Assembly: GCF_022848905.1 (NCBI RefSeq)
Contig: NZ_JAFIRA010000002.1
Coordinates: 62,001 to 126,000, forward strand
DNA: 64,000 bases
Direction of reading: 5' to 3'
DNA from: Thermostichus vulcanus str. 'Rupite'
GTDB taxonomy: Bacteria > Cyanobacteriota > Cyanobacteriia > Thermostichales > Thermostichaceae
Part shown: in pieces, positions 18,548 to 28,680 of the stretch
Position numbering within the stretch: position 1 is the first letter of the stretch
Layout of the letters: every line of letters starts with the position of its first letter
Program-made: the position numbers and the translations under genes
Notes under the pieces: generated by a model
What the model was told of the DNA's origin: nothing
What the model saw: only the letters and a program-made list of their open reading frames with translations
The model's database searches: none

Positions 18548-20869
18548 ATGCCTTACACCTCTACCGAGCTGAAAACCCATGGCCTCTCCCCCGATGAGTA
18601 TCAGATGATTCTGGAGCAGTTGGGACGGGATCCCAACCCCAATGAACTGGCCATGTTCGGGGTGATGTGGTCGGAGCACTGTTGCTACAAGAACTCCCGC
18701 CCGCTGCTCAAAGGCTTTCCCACCACAGGGGAGCGGATCCTGGTGGGGCCGGGAGAAAACGCCGGGGTGGTGGATCTGGGGGATGGGGATCGGCTGGCCT
18801 TCAAAATTGAATCCCACAACCATCCTTCTGCAGTTGAGCCGTTTCAGGGGGCAGCCACCGGGGTAGGGGGTATTCTACGGGATATTTTCACCATGGGGGC
18901 CCGCCCGATTGCTCTGCTGAATTCGCTGCGCTTTGGGCCACTTTCGGATCCCCACAATCGGCGACTGTTGGCAGGGGTAGTGGAGGGGATTGCCCATTAT
19001 GGCAACTGCTCCGGGGTACCGACGGTAGGGGGAGAGCTGGCGGTGGATCTCTGTTATGCCGGCAATCCGCTGGTGAATGTGATGGCCTTGGGGTTGATGG
19101 AAACGGCTACTGTGGTCAAGTCGGGCGCTCAGGGGGTGGGCAACCCGGTGTTGTACGTTGGTTCTACCACAGGGCGGGACGGGATCCGCGGCGCCAGCTT
19201 TGCCAGTGCTGAACTCAGCGAACACTCGCAACAGGACCGACCGGCAGTGCAAGTGGGGGATCCCTTTTTGGGCAAATGCTTGATCGAAGCCTGTTTGGAA
19301 GCCTTTCAAACAGGAGCGGTGGTGGCAGCCCAGGATATGGGAGCAGCGGGCATCACCTGTTCCACCTCAGAAATGGCGGCCAAGGGGGGTGTGGGCATCC
19401 GCTTCCACTTGGATCAGGTGCCGGTGCGGGAGAGCGGGATGCAGGCTTGGGAGTATTTGCTTTCCGAGTCACAGGAGCGCATGTTGTTTGTGGCACAACA
19501 AGGCCGCGAACAGGAGCTAATCGAGATTTTTCACCGTTGGGGCCTGCAGGCCAGCGTGGCTGGGGAAGTTTTGGCGGAACCCGTCGTCGAGATTTGGCAT
19601 CAGGGATCCCAGGTGGTGAACCTGCCCGCTCGCTCTTTGGCGGAAGATACCCCCCTTTACCCACGCCCAATTCTGTCTGAACCCCCAGACTATGCCCAGG
19701 TAGCTTGGCAATGGGATCCCAACACCTTGCCCAGCTGTGATCATCGGGGGATCCGGCTGGGGAGCAAACAGATGGACTGGGGGCAGGTGCTCCTGAAGCT
19801 TTTGGCCAGCCCCAACATCGCCAGCAAAGCCTGGGTCTACCGCCAATATGATCACCAAGTGCAGAACAATACCCGGCTCTGGCCCGGCCAGGGGGATGCA
19901 GCTGTCATTCGCATCCGTCCACAAGCGTTTGGCCCAGGAGAAGTCCCCCCCCTGCCCAGTTCCCGCAAAGGGGTGGCTGCCACCGTCGATGGCAATGGTC
20001 GCTGGGTGTATCTGGATCCCTATGAGGGTGCCAAAGCTGCCGTAGCGGAAGCGGCTCGCAATCTCTCCTGTGTTGGGGCAGAGCCCTTGGCCGTTACTGA
20101 CAACCTCAACTTTGGTAACCCGGAAAACCCGGTCGTGTACTGGCAACTGGCGCTCGCTTGTCGGGGCATTGCTGAGGCCTGTCGAGCCTTGGGTACACCC
20201 GTTACGGGGGGCAATGTTTCTCTCTACAACGAGACCCGGACTGCAGCAGGTTCCCAGGCCATTTACCCCACCCCGGTGATTGGCATGGTGGGCTTGGTTG
20301 CGGATCTCAGGTACATCTGTGGACAGGGCTGGCAACAGGCAGGGGATCCGATTTATCTGCTGGGATCCACTGCCCAAACCACGTTGGGGGGGAGCGAATA
20401 TCTAGCAGTTCTGTACGAGAAGGTAACGGGTCGCCCTGCTGCTGTGGATCTGGAGCTGGAGAAACAGGTGCAGGCTAGCTGTCGATTTGGGATTCGGCAA
20501 GGCTGGGTGCGCTCGGCTCACGATTGCAGTGATGGCGGACTGGCGGTGGCCCTGGCGGAGGCTTGCATCAGTGGGGGGCGAGGAGCCACGATCCAGATGC
20601 CGAACATCCCCTGCCAGCGCTGGGATCACCTTCTCTTCGGGGAGGGATCCAGTCGCATCCTTGTGGCCATAGATCCTCTCTTTCAAGAGGCTTGGGAAAC
20701 TTACCTGGACTCTTCACTTCCCGGCGGTTGGCTTCGGCTGGGACAGGTGGGTACTGAAACGGATCCCCTCTCGCTCCACTGGAATGGCGGGGATCCCCTA
20801 TTCAGCCTGTCTTTGCAGGAGATGCATTCCGCGTTTCAAGGGCTATTCCTCACTCCCGTAGGCCCTTGA
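18548..20869 (+). CDS. purL: Phosphoribosylformylglycinamidine synthase subunit PurL
   Basis: The 773-residue product is the stand-alone small-type PurL, which with PurQ and PurS converts FGAR to FGAM using ATP and glutamine-derived ammonia (fourth step of purine synthesis). Recognisable motifs include [19 protein letters not shown] near the N-terminus, [45 protein letters not shown], and the second half's repeated PurM-like fold ([40 protein letters not shown]). Length is typical. Unlike its AT-rich left neighbour it is dense in GGATCC. It is followed by the tRNA pair on the opposite strand; purN lies elsewhere in the window. Confidence 0.97.
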   Translation: MPYTSTELKTHGLSPDEYQMILEQLGRDPNPNELAMFGVMWSEHCCYKNSRPLLKGFPTTGERILVGPGENAGVVDLGDGDRLAFKIESHNHPSAVEPFQGAATGVGGILRDIFTMGARPIALLNSLRFGPLSDPHNRRLLAGVVEGIAHYGNCSGVPTVGGELAVDLCYAGNPLVNVMALGLMETATVVKSGAQGVGNPVLYVGSTTGRDGIRGASFASAELSEHSQQDRPAVQVGDPFLGKCLIEACLEAFQTGAVVAAQDMGAAGITCSTSEMAAKGGVGIRFHLDQVPVRESGMQAWEYLLSESQERMLFVAQQGREQELIEIFHRWGLQASVAGEVLAEPVVEIWHQGSQVVNLPARSLAEDTPLYPRPILSEPPDYAQVAWQWDPNTLPSCDHRGIRLGSKQMDWGQVLLKLLASPNIASKAWVYRQYDHQVQNNTRLWPGQGDAAVIRIRPQAFGPGEVPPLPSSRKGVAATVDGNGRWVYLDPYEGAKAAVAEAARNLSCVGAEPLAVTDNLNFGNPENPVVYWQLALACRGIAEACRALGTPVTGGNVSLYNETRTAAGSQAIYPTPVIGMVGLVADLRYICGQGWQQAGDPIYLLGSTAQTTLGGSEYLAVLYEKVTGRPAAVDLELEKQVQASCRFGIRQGWVRSAHDCSDGGLAVALAEACISGGRGATIQMPNIPCQRWDHLLFGEGSSRILVAIDPLFQEAWETYLDSSLPGGWLRLGQVGTETDPLSLHWNGGDPLFSLSLQEMHSAFQGLFLTPVGP

Positions 20870-20898
20870 ATCAAAAGATAAACCGAGACACAAACAAA

Positions 20899-20922
20899 CC
20901 CCCCAGTCCAGTTGCAGGGGGG
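20899..20922 (-). terminator. Terminator of the tRNA unit (possibly bidirectional)
   Basis: CCCCCC and GGGGGG flank a 12-base loop. Read on the minus strand the stem is followed by TTTGTTTG, as expected for termination after tRNA-Gly; on the plus strand it lies 30 bp after purL without a T-run. Confidence 0.65.
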
Positions 20923-20963
20923 ATCCCAGTTCAAAAATCTGAGGGCTGCGAGGGAATCCAGAA

Positions 20964-21034
20964 GCGGATGACGCGATTCGAACGCGCGACCGTCTCGTTG
21001 GCAACGAGAAGCTCTACCACTGAGCTACATCCGC
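20964..21034 (-). tRNA. tRNA-Gly (anticodon GCC)
   Basis: A full 71-nt cloverleaf reads on the minus strand: acceptor GCGGATG/CATCCGC, D arm GCTC...GAGC, anticodon stem TCTCG/CGAGA around loop TTGCCAA, variable loop CGGTC and T arm GCGCG-TTCGAAT-CGCGT. No CCA is encoded. It lies downstream of tRNA-Val on the same strand. Confidence 0.97.
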
Positions 21035-21145
21035 ATTAGGTAGTTAAGGCTAGCAATTTCTCAAGAGGCTTGTCAAGAGTGGGTCAAAGGGGAGCAAGAC
21101 ACCGGAACCCATACATACGCAATGCTTACGCGACTGAGAAAGGAT

Positions 21146-21216
<71 letters not shown>

Positions 21217-21260
21217 GTGCTAGGGATCCCAGCCCATTGAGTTTAGCATCCGTCGTGAGG

Positions 21261-22424
21261 TTATTTACCCATACCCAGGCTTTGGGCTTTCTGATAAACC
21301 TTGCCCTCCGTGAGCAGGGAGGGGGCAATGCAGATATCCACCTGCTGCATTTCCCTGAGATTGGCTGCACCCAGGGTTGCCATGCTGGTGCGTAGTGCGC
21401 CCAGGAGGTTATGGGTGCCATCATCCAGACGGGCGGGGCCACGCAGGATCTCTTCTAGAGTGCCGGTGCATCCCACCTGAATGCGGGTACCACGGGGCAA
21501 GACGGGGCTGGGAGTGGCCATTCCCCAGTGAAAACCGCGACCGGGTGCTTCTCTAGCACGGGCCAAGGGGGATCCAATCATCACTGCATCGGCACCACAG
21601 GCAATCGCTTTGCAAATATCCCCACCGGTCACCAATCCGCCATCGGCAATCACGGGAACATAGGTACCCGTCTGGGCCAAGAACTGCTCCCGCGCCGCCG
21701 CACAATCGGCTACAGCAGTGGCTTGAGGCACCCCTACCCCCAAAACGCCACGGGAAGTACAGGCAGCACCAGGGCCAATCCCTACCAATACCCCTGCTGC
21801 TCCCGCTTGCATCAGCTCTAGGGTGACATCGTAGGTCACGCAATTGCCCACCACTACCGGAATGGGCATCGAGTGACAAAACTGGGCCAGATCCAGCAGC
21901 TCCATCCCCTCGGGGGCCTTGTGGTGGGTGGATACCACGGTGGCTTGCACAAAAAACAGATCTCCGCCGGCCTCAGCAACCAAGGGGCCATATTGAGCCG
22001 CATTGGCGGGCACACTGCTGGCAGCCGCAATTCCGCCACCGGCTTTGATCTGCTGGATGCGCTCTTGAATCAGGTCTGGTTTGACCGGTTCACTGTAGAG
22101 GCGCTGCATCAGGGGCACAAATTCGTCTTTGCCCACAGCGGCAATCTTGTCCAACACCTCGTCGGGATCCCTGTAGCGGGTTTGGATCCCGTCTAGGTTC
22201 AAGACCCCAAACGCGCCCAGTTCCGAGAGCAGGATGGCCATTTTGACATCCACCACTCCATCCATGGCGCTGGCGATAATCGGGATTTGTCGCTGGATCC
22301 CTCCGAGAGTGAAGTGAGTATCCACCAAACTGGGATCCAACGTGCGTCTGCCCGGAGCTAGGGCAATCTCATCCAGCCCATAAGCCCGCCTGACCTGCCG
22401 ATTACGGCCCAGTTGAATGTCCAT
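21261..22424 (-). CDS. guaB3: GuaB3-family IMP dehydrogenase-like protein
   Basis: The 387-residue product belongs to the IMPDH/GMPR TIM-barrel family, GuaB3 branch: it begins MDIQLGRNRQVRRAYGLDEI, lacks the CBS (Bateman) domains of classical GuaB, and keeps the catalytic-loop sequence GIGPGAACTSRGVLGVG with the expected nucleophilic cysteine, VIADGGLVTGGDICKA and a C-terminal GALRTSMATLGA segment. GuaB3 proteins occur in actinobacteria and cyanobacteria; their reaction (IMP oxidation or GMP reduction) has to be determined case by case. The 150-bp region upstream of its start now carries the left end of the first TnpB element. Confidence 0.9.
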   Translation of the reverse strand: MDIQLGRNRQVRRAYGLDEIALAPGRRTLDPSLVDTHFTLGGIQRQIPIIASAMDGVVDVKMAILLSELGAFGVLNLDGIQTRYRDPDEVLDKIAAVGKDEFVPLMQRLYSEPVKPDLIQERIQQIKAGGGIAAASSVPANAAQYGPLVAEAGGDLFFVQATVVSTHHKAPEGMELLDLAQFCHSMPIPVVVGNCVTYDVTLELMQAGAAGVLVGIGPGAACTSRGVLGVGVPQATAVADCAAAREQFLAQTGTYVPVIADGGLVTGGDICKAIACGADAVMIGSPLARAREAPGRGFHWGMATPSPVLPRGTRIQVGCTGTLEEILRGPARLDDGTHNLLGALRTSMATLGAANLREMQQVDICIAPSLLTEGKVYQKAQSLGMGK

Positions 22425-22575
22425 TCTTGCCCTGTTCTGTGGATCCCTTATGTTTATGATGCCGCGAAGGGGTGATCCAACGCCAGTAGCAAGCCTGATT
22501 CAGTTACAAACAACACAGTCTGAAACCTACCGCTGATTCCGCACTGGTTTGGCTGCCAGAAGAACCGCCTTTTAC

Positions 22576-23882
22576 GAAAAGCAGCGTAAAGCCCCCGGTT
22601 TCTAACCGGGGGATATAAGCGCACAGGCTGAATTTATTCAGCAACAGAAATAGTACATACAATAGTCCCCATGAAACGGGTCACCACCACACTCAAGCTC
22701 AAGTTTCTTGACCTCAATGCGGTCAAAGCAGAGATGTTCGACCAGACGGTTTGTGCGACAACCGAACTGGCAAACGAACTGCTCCGCATCAGTCCGAAGG
22801 AACGAAAAGCATTGACAACCGCCAAAGTGGTGACACCACTCAAGTCGGCCCTCTCCAACCAGGTGATTCGTGTCCTGAAGGGGAAAGCCGGCCAGCGGGT
22901 CAAACACTTCAAAGTGTTCTGGCCAGAGGTCAACAACCAAAACTGGAAGCTGCACAAAGTAGGTAGCACCTACTCGGTGAGTTTTCCCACGATTCAGGGT
23001 GACAAGCGGGTTCCCCTTGAGGTTAGCAGTTCCTACTATGCCGAGCGTCTTGAGCGCATCCTGGCCGAACAGGATTGTGAACGGGGAACCTTGAAACTCA
23101 TGAAGCTACGGGGCTGTTGGTACGCGGTTGTATCTATCACTTGGGAAGTTCCCGAAGTGAAGAGTACGGAGCGACTGGGTGTTGACCGTGGGCAGAACCG
23201 TTTGGCAGTGGCGGCCACCCGTTGGGGTCGGGCGGTGTTTTTTGGGGGTGGAGAGGTAGCCTATCGTCGTCGTCGTTTCCAGAAGCGTCGTGCCCAGTTG
23301 CAACAGGCGGGTAAATACCGAGCACTCAAGCGACTGGAGCGCAAAGAAGCCCGTTGGATGAGGGCGGTCAACCACACCGTGAGCCGCCGCATTGTACGGT
23401 TTGCCAAGGCGGTGAATGCAGATGTGTGGATGGAAGACCTCTCGGGTATCCGCCAATCCAGACAGAGCCAGAAGGCGCGTTCGGATGCCGGGAAATCGCG
23501 CCATACCTGGTCGTACTACGACCTGGAGTGGAAGGTTGCCTACAAGCTGGAAATGGCGGGCAGGACGCTGCATAAACGTCCTGCTGCCTACACATCCAAA
23601 ACCGACCACAGGACAGGATTGATTGGGAAAAGGAGTGGGCATTTGTTCACCGGGCAGGACGGGTATTGCTGTGATGCCGACTGGAATGCCGCAATGAACC
23701 TAGCCCAGTGGGACGGGTTTTCGTGTCCTTTGAGTCTAAAAGAAGCCCTGCCCGTAATAGGTAGGGTCGGCTCAGGGGATGGGGTAGTTGGCAATCCCCT
23801 GAACTCCATGAATCCCTCACAGCTTCAAGCTGTGGGGAGCTAGAAGGGAGAATCCCCCGGTTAGAAACCGGGGGAGTGTCAA
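22576..23882 (+). mobile_element. TnpB-only IS200/IS605-family element, copy 1 (1307 bp)
   Basis: Left and right borders were set by comparing the two copies. Both are preceded by TTAC and end in TCAA, the left target and right cleavage tetranucleotides known from IS608. Each terminus carries a strong hairpin with CCCCCGGTT/AACCGGGGG stem; a second left hairpin is GCTGAA-TTTA-TTCAGC. The element holds only tnpB, so it needs a TnpA transposase in trans. It contains no GGATCC, unlike the host DNA. No target duplication is expected for this family. The right end supplies the stop codon of the convergent DUF429 gene. Confidence 0.9.
22671..23843 (+). CDS. tnpB: RNA-guided nuclease TnpB homologue, zinc finger degenerate
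   Basis: A 390-residue TnpB/OrfB protein. RuvC motifs are present: LGVDRGQNRLAV with Asp172, VWMEDLSGI with Glu255, and CCDADWNAAMN with Asp335/Asp337. The Zn-ribbon normally found just before the last motif (paired CxxC, as in TSQTCSxCG...) is replaced by YTSKTDHRTGLIGKRSG and GQDGYCC, leaving no CxxC pair. Known TnpBs use an RNA made from the element's right end to cut DNA beside a TTAC-like motif; the catalytic acids suggest this could still work. There is no Shine-Dalgarno sequence; TACAAT ends 7 bp before the ATG, hinting at a leaderless or poorly translated mRNA. Confidence 0.9.
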   Translation: MKRVTTTLKLKFLDLNAVKAEMFDQTVCATTELANELLRISPKERKALTTAKVVTPLKSALSNQVIRVLKGKAGQRVKHFKVFWPEVNNQNWKLHKVGSTYSVSFPTIQGDKRVPLEVSSSYYAERLERILAEQDCERGTLKLMKLRGCWYAVVSITWEVPEVKSTERLGVDRGQNRLAVAATRWGRAVFFGGGEVAYRRRRFQKRRAQLQQAGKYRALKRLERKEARWMRAVNHTVSRRIVRFAKAVNADVWMEDLSGIRQSRQSQKARSDAGKSRHTWSYYDLEWKVAYKLEMAGRTLHKRPAAYTSKTDHRTGLIGKRSGHLFTGQDGYCCDADWNAAMNLAQWDGFSCPLSLKEALPVIGRVGSGDGVVGNPLNSMNPSQLQAVGS

Positions 23883-23898
23883 CCTAGATTCTTTCTGG
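23740..23898 (+). ncRNA. Candidate omega (reRNA) guide RNA, copy 1
   Basis: In TnpB elements the guide RNA comprises the end of tnpB, the right-end hairpins and about 16 nt of flanking DNA. Here that region contains a perfect CACAGCTT/AAGCTGTG hairpin at 23818-23834 and the CCCCCGGTT/AACCGGGGG hairpin near 23854-23874, then TCAA and the flank CCTAGATTCTTTCTGG as the putative guide. The guide would match the inferred empty site next to TTAC and is antisense to the last codons of the DUF429 gene. The 5' boundary is approximate and the RNA is inferred by analogy. Confidence 0.45.
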
Positions 23899-24688
23899 AA
23901 GTGGTGTTCATCTGCTCCCGTAATCCTATAGGTAGGGGAGTGAAAATGTGCCCTTCTTGCAGACTGCCAAAACTGTGGCAGCGTTCGGATCCCCAGCGGA
24001 AGCCGTAGAGAGCAATATAGGCACACATGAGGGCATCCACTTGATCTTCGTAGTTTTTCAGGGAGCGACCTTTGAGGGATCCCACCTCCACTTGTAATAA
24101 CCCCTCATGGCCTGATAGCGCTGGATCCGCCGTGGTCAGGGACTGCAAATGTTGCCGGTAGAGCTGCCACGCTTGCTGTCGTTCCTGCCAGGTGCGCTTG
24201 GGGCGAGCTTTGTACTTGAGGGTGCAGTGGAGGCCAAACAGGCTGACCATGGCACTGTGGGGAAAGACTTCGGTAATTTGTCGGGCAAAGCTCCCCTGCT
24301 GGATCTCCGCTTGTTCTTGAAAGCCACAGCTGGATAAGGCTTGAACCAACTCTTCTCCCCGTACCTGACCGTTTTTTTCCAATAACTGTCGATTGGCAGG
24401 GTGGGCTCCTGCTTCGTAAGCCCGAAATACCCGGTTCAGCTCGGCTTCGGCTCGCCGTTGTCCGGTTCTATTGGGAACCCGCAAGGGGGCATCCACGGCA
24501 AGCAAACAGGGATCCCTTCCCGCCTGGGTTTGAATGTAGTCGAGAATCTCAGTGTTGGTTTGCAGAATACGACAGTCGATGAGGATCCCTGTCAATCGCG
24601 CCAGATCAGGATCCCCAATGACTTGTAACGTCGCAATACCGGAGGGGTTGCGGGGTGACCAGGCCAGATCTAAACCAATGCAAATCAA
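23879..24688 (-). CDS. DUF429 (RNase H-like) protein whose stop codon is provided by the IS end
   Basis: A 269-residue DUF429 protein starting MICIGLDLAWSPRNPSGIA, with an acidic RNase H-like first strand (GLDLAW), LLAVDAPLRVPN, ITEVFPHSAMVSLFG and a late DQVDALMCAYIAL segment carrying another conserved acidic pair. The fold is predicted nuclease-like; function is unknown. The last codons read AAT CTA GGT TGA: the final T of GGT and the TGA come from the TCAA end of the adjacent TnpB element. Joining the flanks without the element gives AAT CTA GGG TAA, the same protein. The gene is therefore intact despite the insertion. Confidence 0.85.
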   Translation of the reverse strand: MICIGLDLAWSPRNPSGIATLQVIGDPDLARLTGILIDCRILQTNTEILDYIQTQAGRDPCLLAVDAPLRVPNRTGQRRAEAELNRVFRAYEAGAHPANRQLLEKNGQVRGEELVQALSSCGFQEQAEIQQGSFARQITEVFPHSAMVSLFGLHCTLKYKARPKRTWQERQQAWQLYRQHLQSLTTADPALSGHEGLLQVEVGSLKGRSLKNYEDQVDALMCAYIALYGFRWGSERCHSFGSLQEGHIFTPLPIGLREQMNTTSRKNLG

Positions 24689-24873
24689 GGGATTTTCCCT
24701 TTCATCTATCTTTCATCTATATGTAAAACGGGGACGAATGTTGTCATTTGACTCCCAAAACACAGGATCCCCACAAAGCTTTTGCAGGGATCCCATCAGG
24801 CTCATTCAGGATGACATTCAGGATGAACTGGCTACAGACTAGACCACTAGCAGATGGCCAACCCGCTTAGCCA

Positions 24874-26535
<1,662 letters not shown>

Positions 26536-26605
26536 TCAGTGATGAAAAGTAACGAATAAGTCAGGAAACAAGGACTGAGATCCGGAGATCCACCCGAGAT
26601 CCGAA

Positions 26606-26917
26606 TTACTGAACAATGGCGAGAATGTCACGCTCCGCCAGCAGCACGTACTCATCGCTGCCCAGCTTGACTTCGGTTCCGGCGTACTTGGAGTAGAGCA
26701 CTTTGTCGCCCGCTTTCACTTCCATCGCCACCAGCTTGCCGTCATCGTTGCGCTTGCCGGGGCCAACAGCGGCCACTTCTCCCACTTGGGGCTTTTCTTT
26801 GGCAGTGTCGGGCAAGAAGATCCCACCCGCGGTTTTTTCGTCCTGCTGAGCGATTTTGACCAACACACGGTCGCCCAGAGGCTTCAGTGTAGAAACATTA
26901 AGAGCTACTGCAGCCAT
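26606..26917 (-). CDS. groES: 10-kDa co-chaperonin GroES
   Basis: The 103-residue product matches Gro[46 protein letters not shown], the mobile loop at about residues 25-40 that contacts GroEL, and the C-terminal [14 protein letters not shown]. It forms the heptameric lid of the chaperonin. It is the first gene of the groES-groEL operon, with a GGAGG-like site (GATCCTCC on the plus strand) ahead of the ATG and a CIRCE operator about 80-105 bp upstream. Confidence 0.97.
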   Translation of the reverse strand: MAAVALNVSTLKPLGDRVLVKIAQQDEKTAGGIFLPDTAKEKPQVGEVAAVGPGKRNDDGKLVAMEVKAGDKVLYSKYAGTEVKLGSDEYVLLAERDILAIVQ

Positions 26918-26995
26918 GACAAAGATCCTCCGTGATGCCTAAAGCACGAAGCTGAAGGTTTTGAGTTGTAAATCAAACTTGCGCAAATCGGAGCT

Positions 26996-27022
26996 TTAGC
27001 ACTCTCGACTTACGAGTGCTAG
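26996..27022 (-). promoter_or_regulatory. CIRCE operator of groESL
   Basis: TTAGCACTC-N9-GAGTGCTAG differs from the CIRCE consensus only at the last base. HrcA repressor binds this element, so the chaperonin operon should be derepressed by heat. Confidence 0.93.
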
Positions 27023-27050
27023 TTTACCAGTCTGGTTTTCTCGCTGACAA
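27021..27050 (-). promoter_or_regulatory. Probable sigma-70-type promoter of groESL
   Basis: Read on the minus strand, TTGTCA is followed after 18 bp by TAAACT, which abuts CIRCE. HrcA bound there would cover the transcription start. Confidence 0.6.
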
Positions 27051-27401
27051 TAGTCCCTCCCCAGCGGTAGCCCCCTTTTGTCAGTACGGTTAGGTACGGA
27101 TCCCCCTACATCACGGGTTCATTAGGTTGGTTCATTGGGTTACAGCCCTTCAATGCCCCGCAGTCGTGTGTCGCGTAGCATTAGCGTTGCGTAGCAACAA
27201 TGCCTACGGCAGGCTGCGCCACCCCTAAAATGAATGCGGGTTTGCGACAACAACAAACAGCAGTTGTGTCCCTAACCGATTTCAAAAGGACTAGAGTACT
27301 CTGCACCGCTGTCGGAAAGGGGATTGACCCCGGTGCTAAGTGACTGGTGTTGGGGCCGCTATGACCCTCCGGGTCGTCCGTAGGACGAGAGGCTAAAGAC
27401 C
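27051..27401. other. Spacer with palindromic interspersed repeat (27354-27393)
   Basis: No gene is visible. Around 27170-27215 lie GCGTAGC/GCTACGC-type short repeats (GCATTAGCGTTGCGTAGCAA). At 27354-27393 is a unit reading GGCCGCTATGACCCTCC, then GGGTCGTCCGTAGGACGAGAGG, with a CGTCC-GTA-GGACG hairpin; a partly duplicated version occurs at 58453-58512. The upstream 100 bp of the two sites also look distantly alike (GTTGTGTCCCT / CTTGTGTCCCT). The last unit ends within 10 bp of the next gene's stop codon, so it could double as a transcript end. Confidence 0.6.
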
Positions 27402-28499
27402 TTACTGAATATCTTCATTCTCCTCTTCGGGGGGTTCGAGGTTGGGATCCCGTTGGCGGATGGATTTGGCTTTGCGCTGTAAGTTCTTAAAGAAATCACT
27501 TTCCACAATTTCCGACACTTCTTTGGCCTTGCGGCTTTGATCAATCTCAATTGTGAGCTGACGAATTTGCTGCCGTAATTTTTGTTCTCGCTCGATAATC
27601 TTGTTAATCATAGTTTGGAAAATGCGACTGAGCTGACCCAGTTCATCCTCCTGTTTCATCACATTGGATAATCTGCGGAACTCCATATTATCCACATCTT
27701 CTTCGGTCTTGATTTTGCCAGCCCCCATCAATTGAGAAGCTTGAGCTAAGATTTGAATAGGCTTGATCACTGTAGAATTAAGAACTCGGTTCAAGGCGAT
27801 CAAGGCGATGGCAAACATCACCAAGAAAATAGCCATAATCACCAAGAAAGATTGCCGTGCTTGTGAGAAGATTTGTTGGGCAGGGATATACACCATCTGT
27901 GCGCCAATGGTGGATCCCAGTTGCCAGTTAAACCCATTGTTCGGCCCGTATACTTCTACCATTCCGCGCGGGGCAACATCTGGGGTGCTATGACAAATTA
28001 GGCAGCTTTCTCTGCGGATACGAATGGGATACGCGATGTAGAAAATGGAACCAATATTGCGCACTTGCCGAAAGCCTGAGATTTCCTCTAAAGATTCATC
28101 AGCAGCAAACCGGGCTGTCAGTTCTGTTTCAAATTCATCCGCTCTATCGTCTGGATTGGTGGGATCCAGTACAGCCTCTTTGTAGATCTTCTGCTTAAAT
28201 TCGAAGCCCAATCTCTGTAAATTCTCAAAGACCCGGCGGGCACCATAAGAAGGAACCGTTTCTGCGATGAACTGATCCGTACCAAAAGCATTTTCCAAAA
28301 GGGGACGTACCTGCTGATCCGTATAGAGTCTTTGGGCATTGATCGTGTTGATCATCACCAAGGCTTCCGATACTACTTTGGCTTCCGATTTCTCTTGAAG
28401 AACCTGGGAGAGGACGAAGCCCCCCGTCAAGCTGCCCAGCAGATAGACACTCACGAGGAGCAGATTAAATTTCGCGCCCAGTTTGAGTTGATTCAGCAT
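27402..28499 (-). CDS. Membrane c-type haem sensor protein (DUF3365/Tll0287-like + HAMP)
   Basis: A 365-residue protein with an N-terminal membrane segment (about 11-32), a periplasmic DUF3365 domain (about 45-205) containing a covalent-haem motif CLICH at 166-170, a second membrane segment (about 215-238) and a HAMP domain (about 240-300, beginning NSTVIKPIQILAQAS), then a charged coiled-coil tail. The Tll0287 family binds c-haem in a PAS-like fold and is proposed to sense redox or ligands. There is no kinase, cyclase or chemoreceptor output domain, so signalling would need a partner. It reads toward groES but is separated from it by the spacer and groESL promoter. Confidence 0.82.
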   Translation of the reverse strand: MLNQLKLGAKFNLLLVSVYLLGSLTGGFVLSQVLQEKSEAKVVSEALVMINTINAQRLYTDQQVRPLLENAFGTDQFIAETVPSYGARRVFENLQRLGFEFKQKIYKEAVLDPTNPDDRADEFETELTARFAADESLEEISGFRQVRNIGSIFYIAYPIRIRRESCLICHSTPDVAPRGMVEVYGPNNGFNWQLGSTIGAQMVYIPAQQIFSQARQSFLVIMAIFLVMFAIALIALNRVLNSTVIKPIQILAQASQLMGAGKIKTEEDVDNMEFRRLSNVMKQEDELGQLSRIFQTMINKIIEREQKLRQQIRQLTIEIDQSRKAKEVSEIVESDFFKNLQRKAKSIRQRDPNLEPPEEENEDIQ

Positions 28500-28680
28500 C
28501 GGATCCTTCTTTGATTAAGAGCTGAGGCAGCGGGAAAAACGACTTTAATCCTAAACCGATTCTTTTGCCCCCTATCGGATATACGGAGGAGTCTTAACAA
28601 TTGGATCGGTTCGGGTGTCTTCTCAGCTTGAGGTTACCTGTCTTTACTGAGAAAACTCTTAAAGGAAGCTTGTCCTAAAA

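Noticed and set aside
19517-20377. Minus-strand frame of 286 codons opposite purL
   Set aside because: Shadow of purL; no motif and no initiation signal.
22572-23882. Possibility that the TnpB locus is a TldR-type (nuclease-dead) regulator
   Set aside because: The RuvC acidic residues are all present and the locus keeps both IS ends, so it looks like a mobile element rather than a domesticated repressor.
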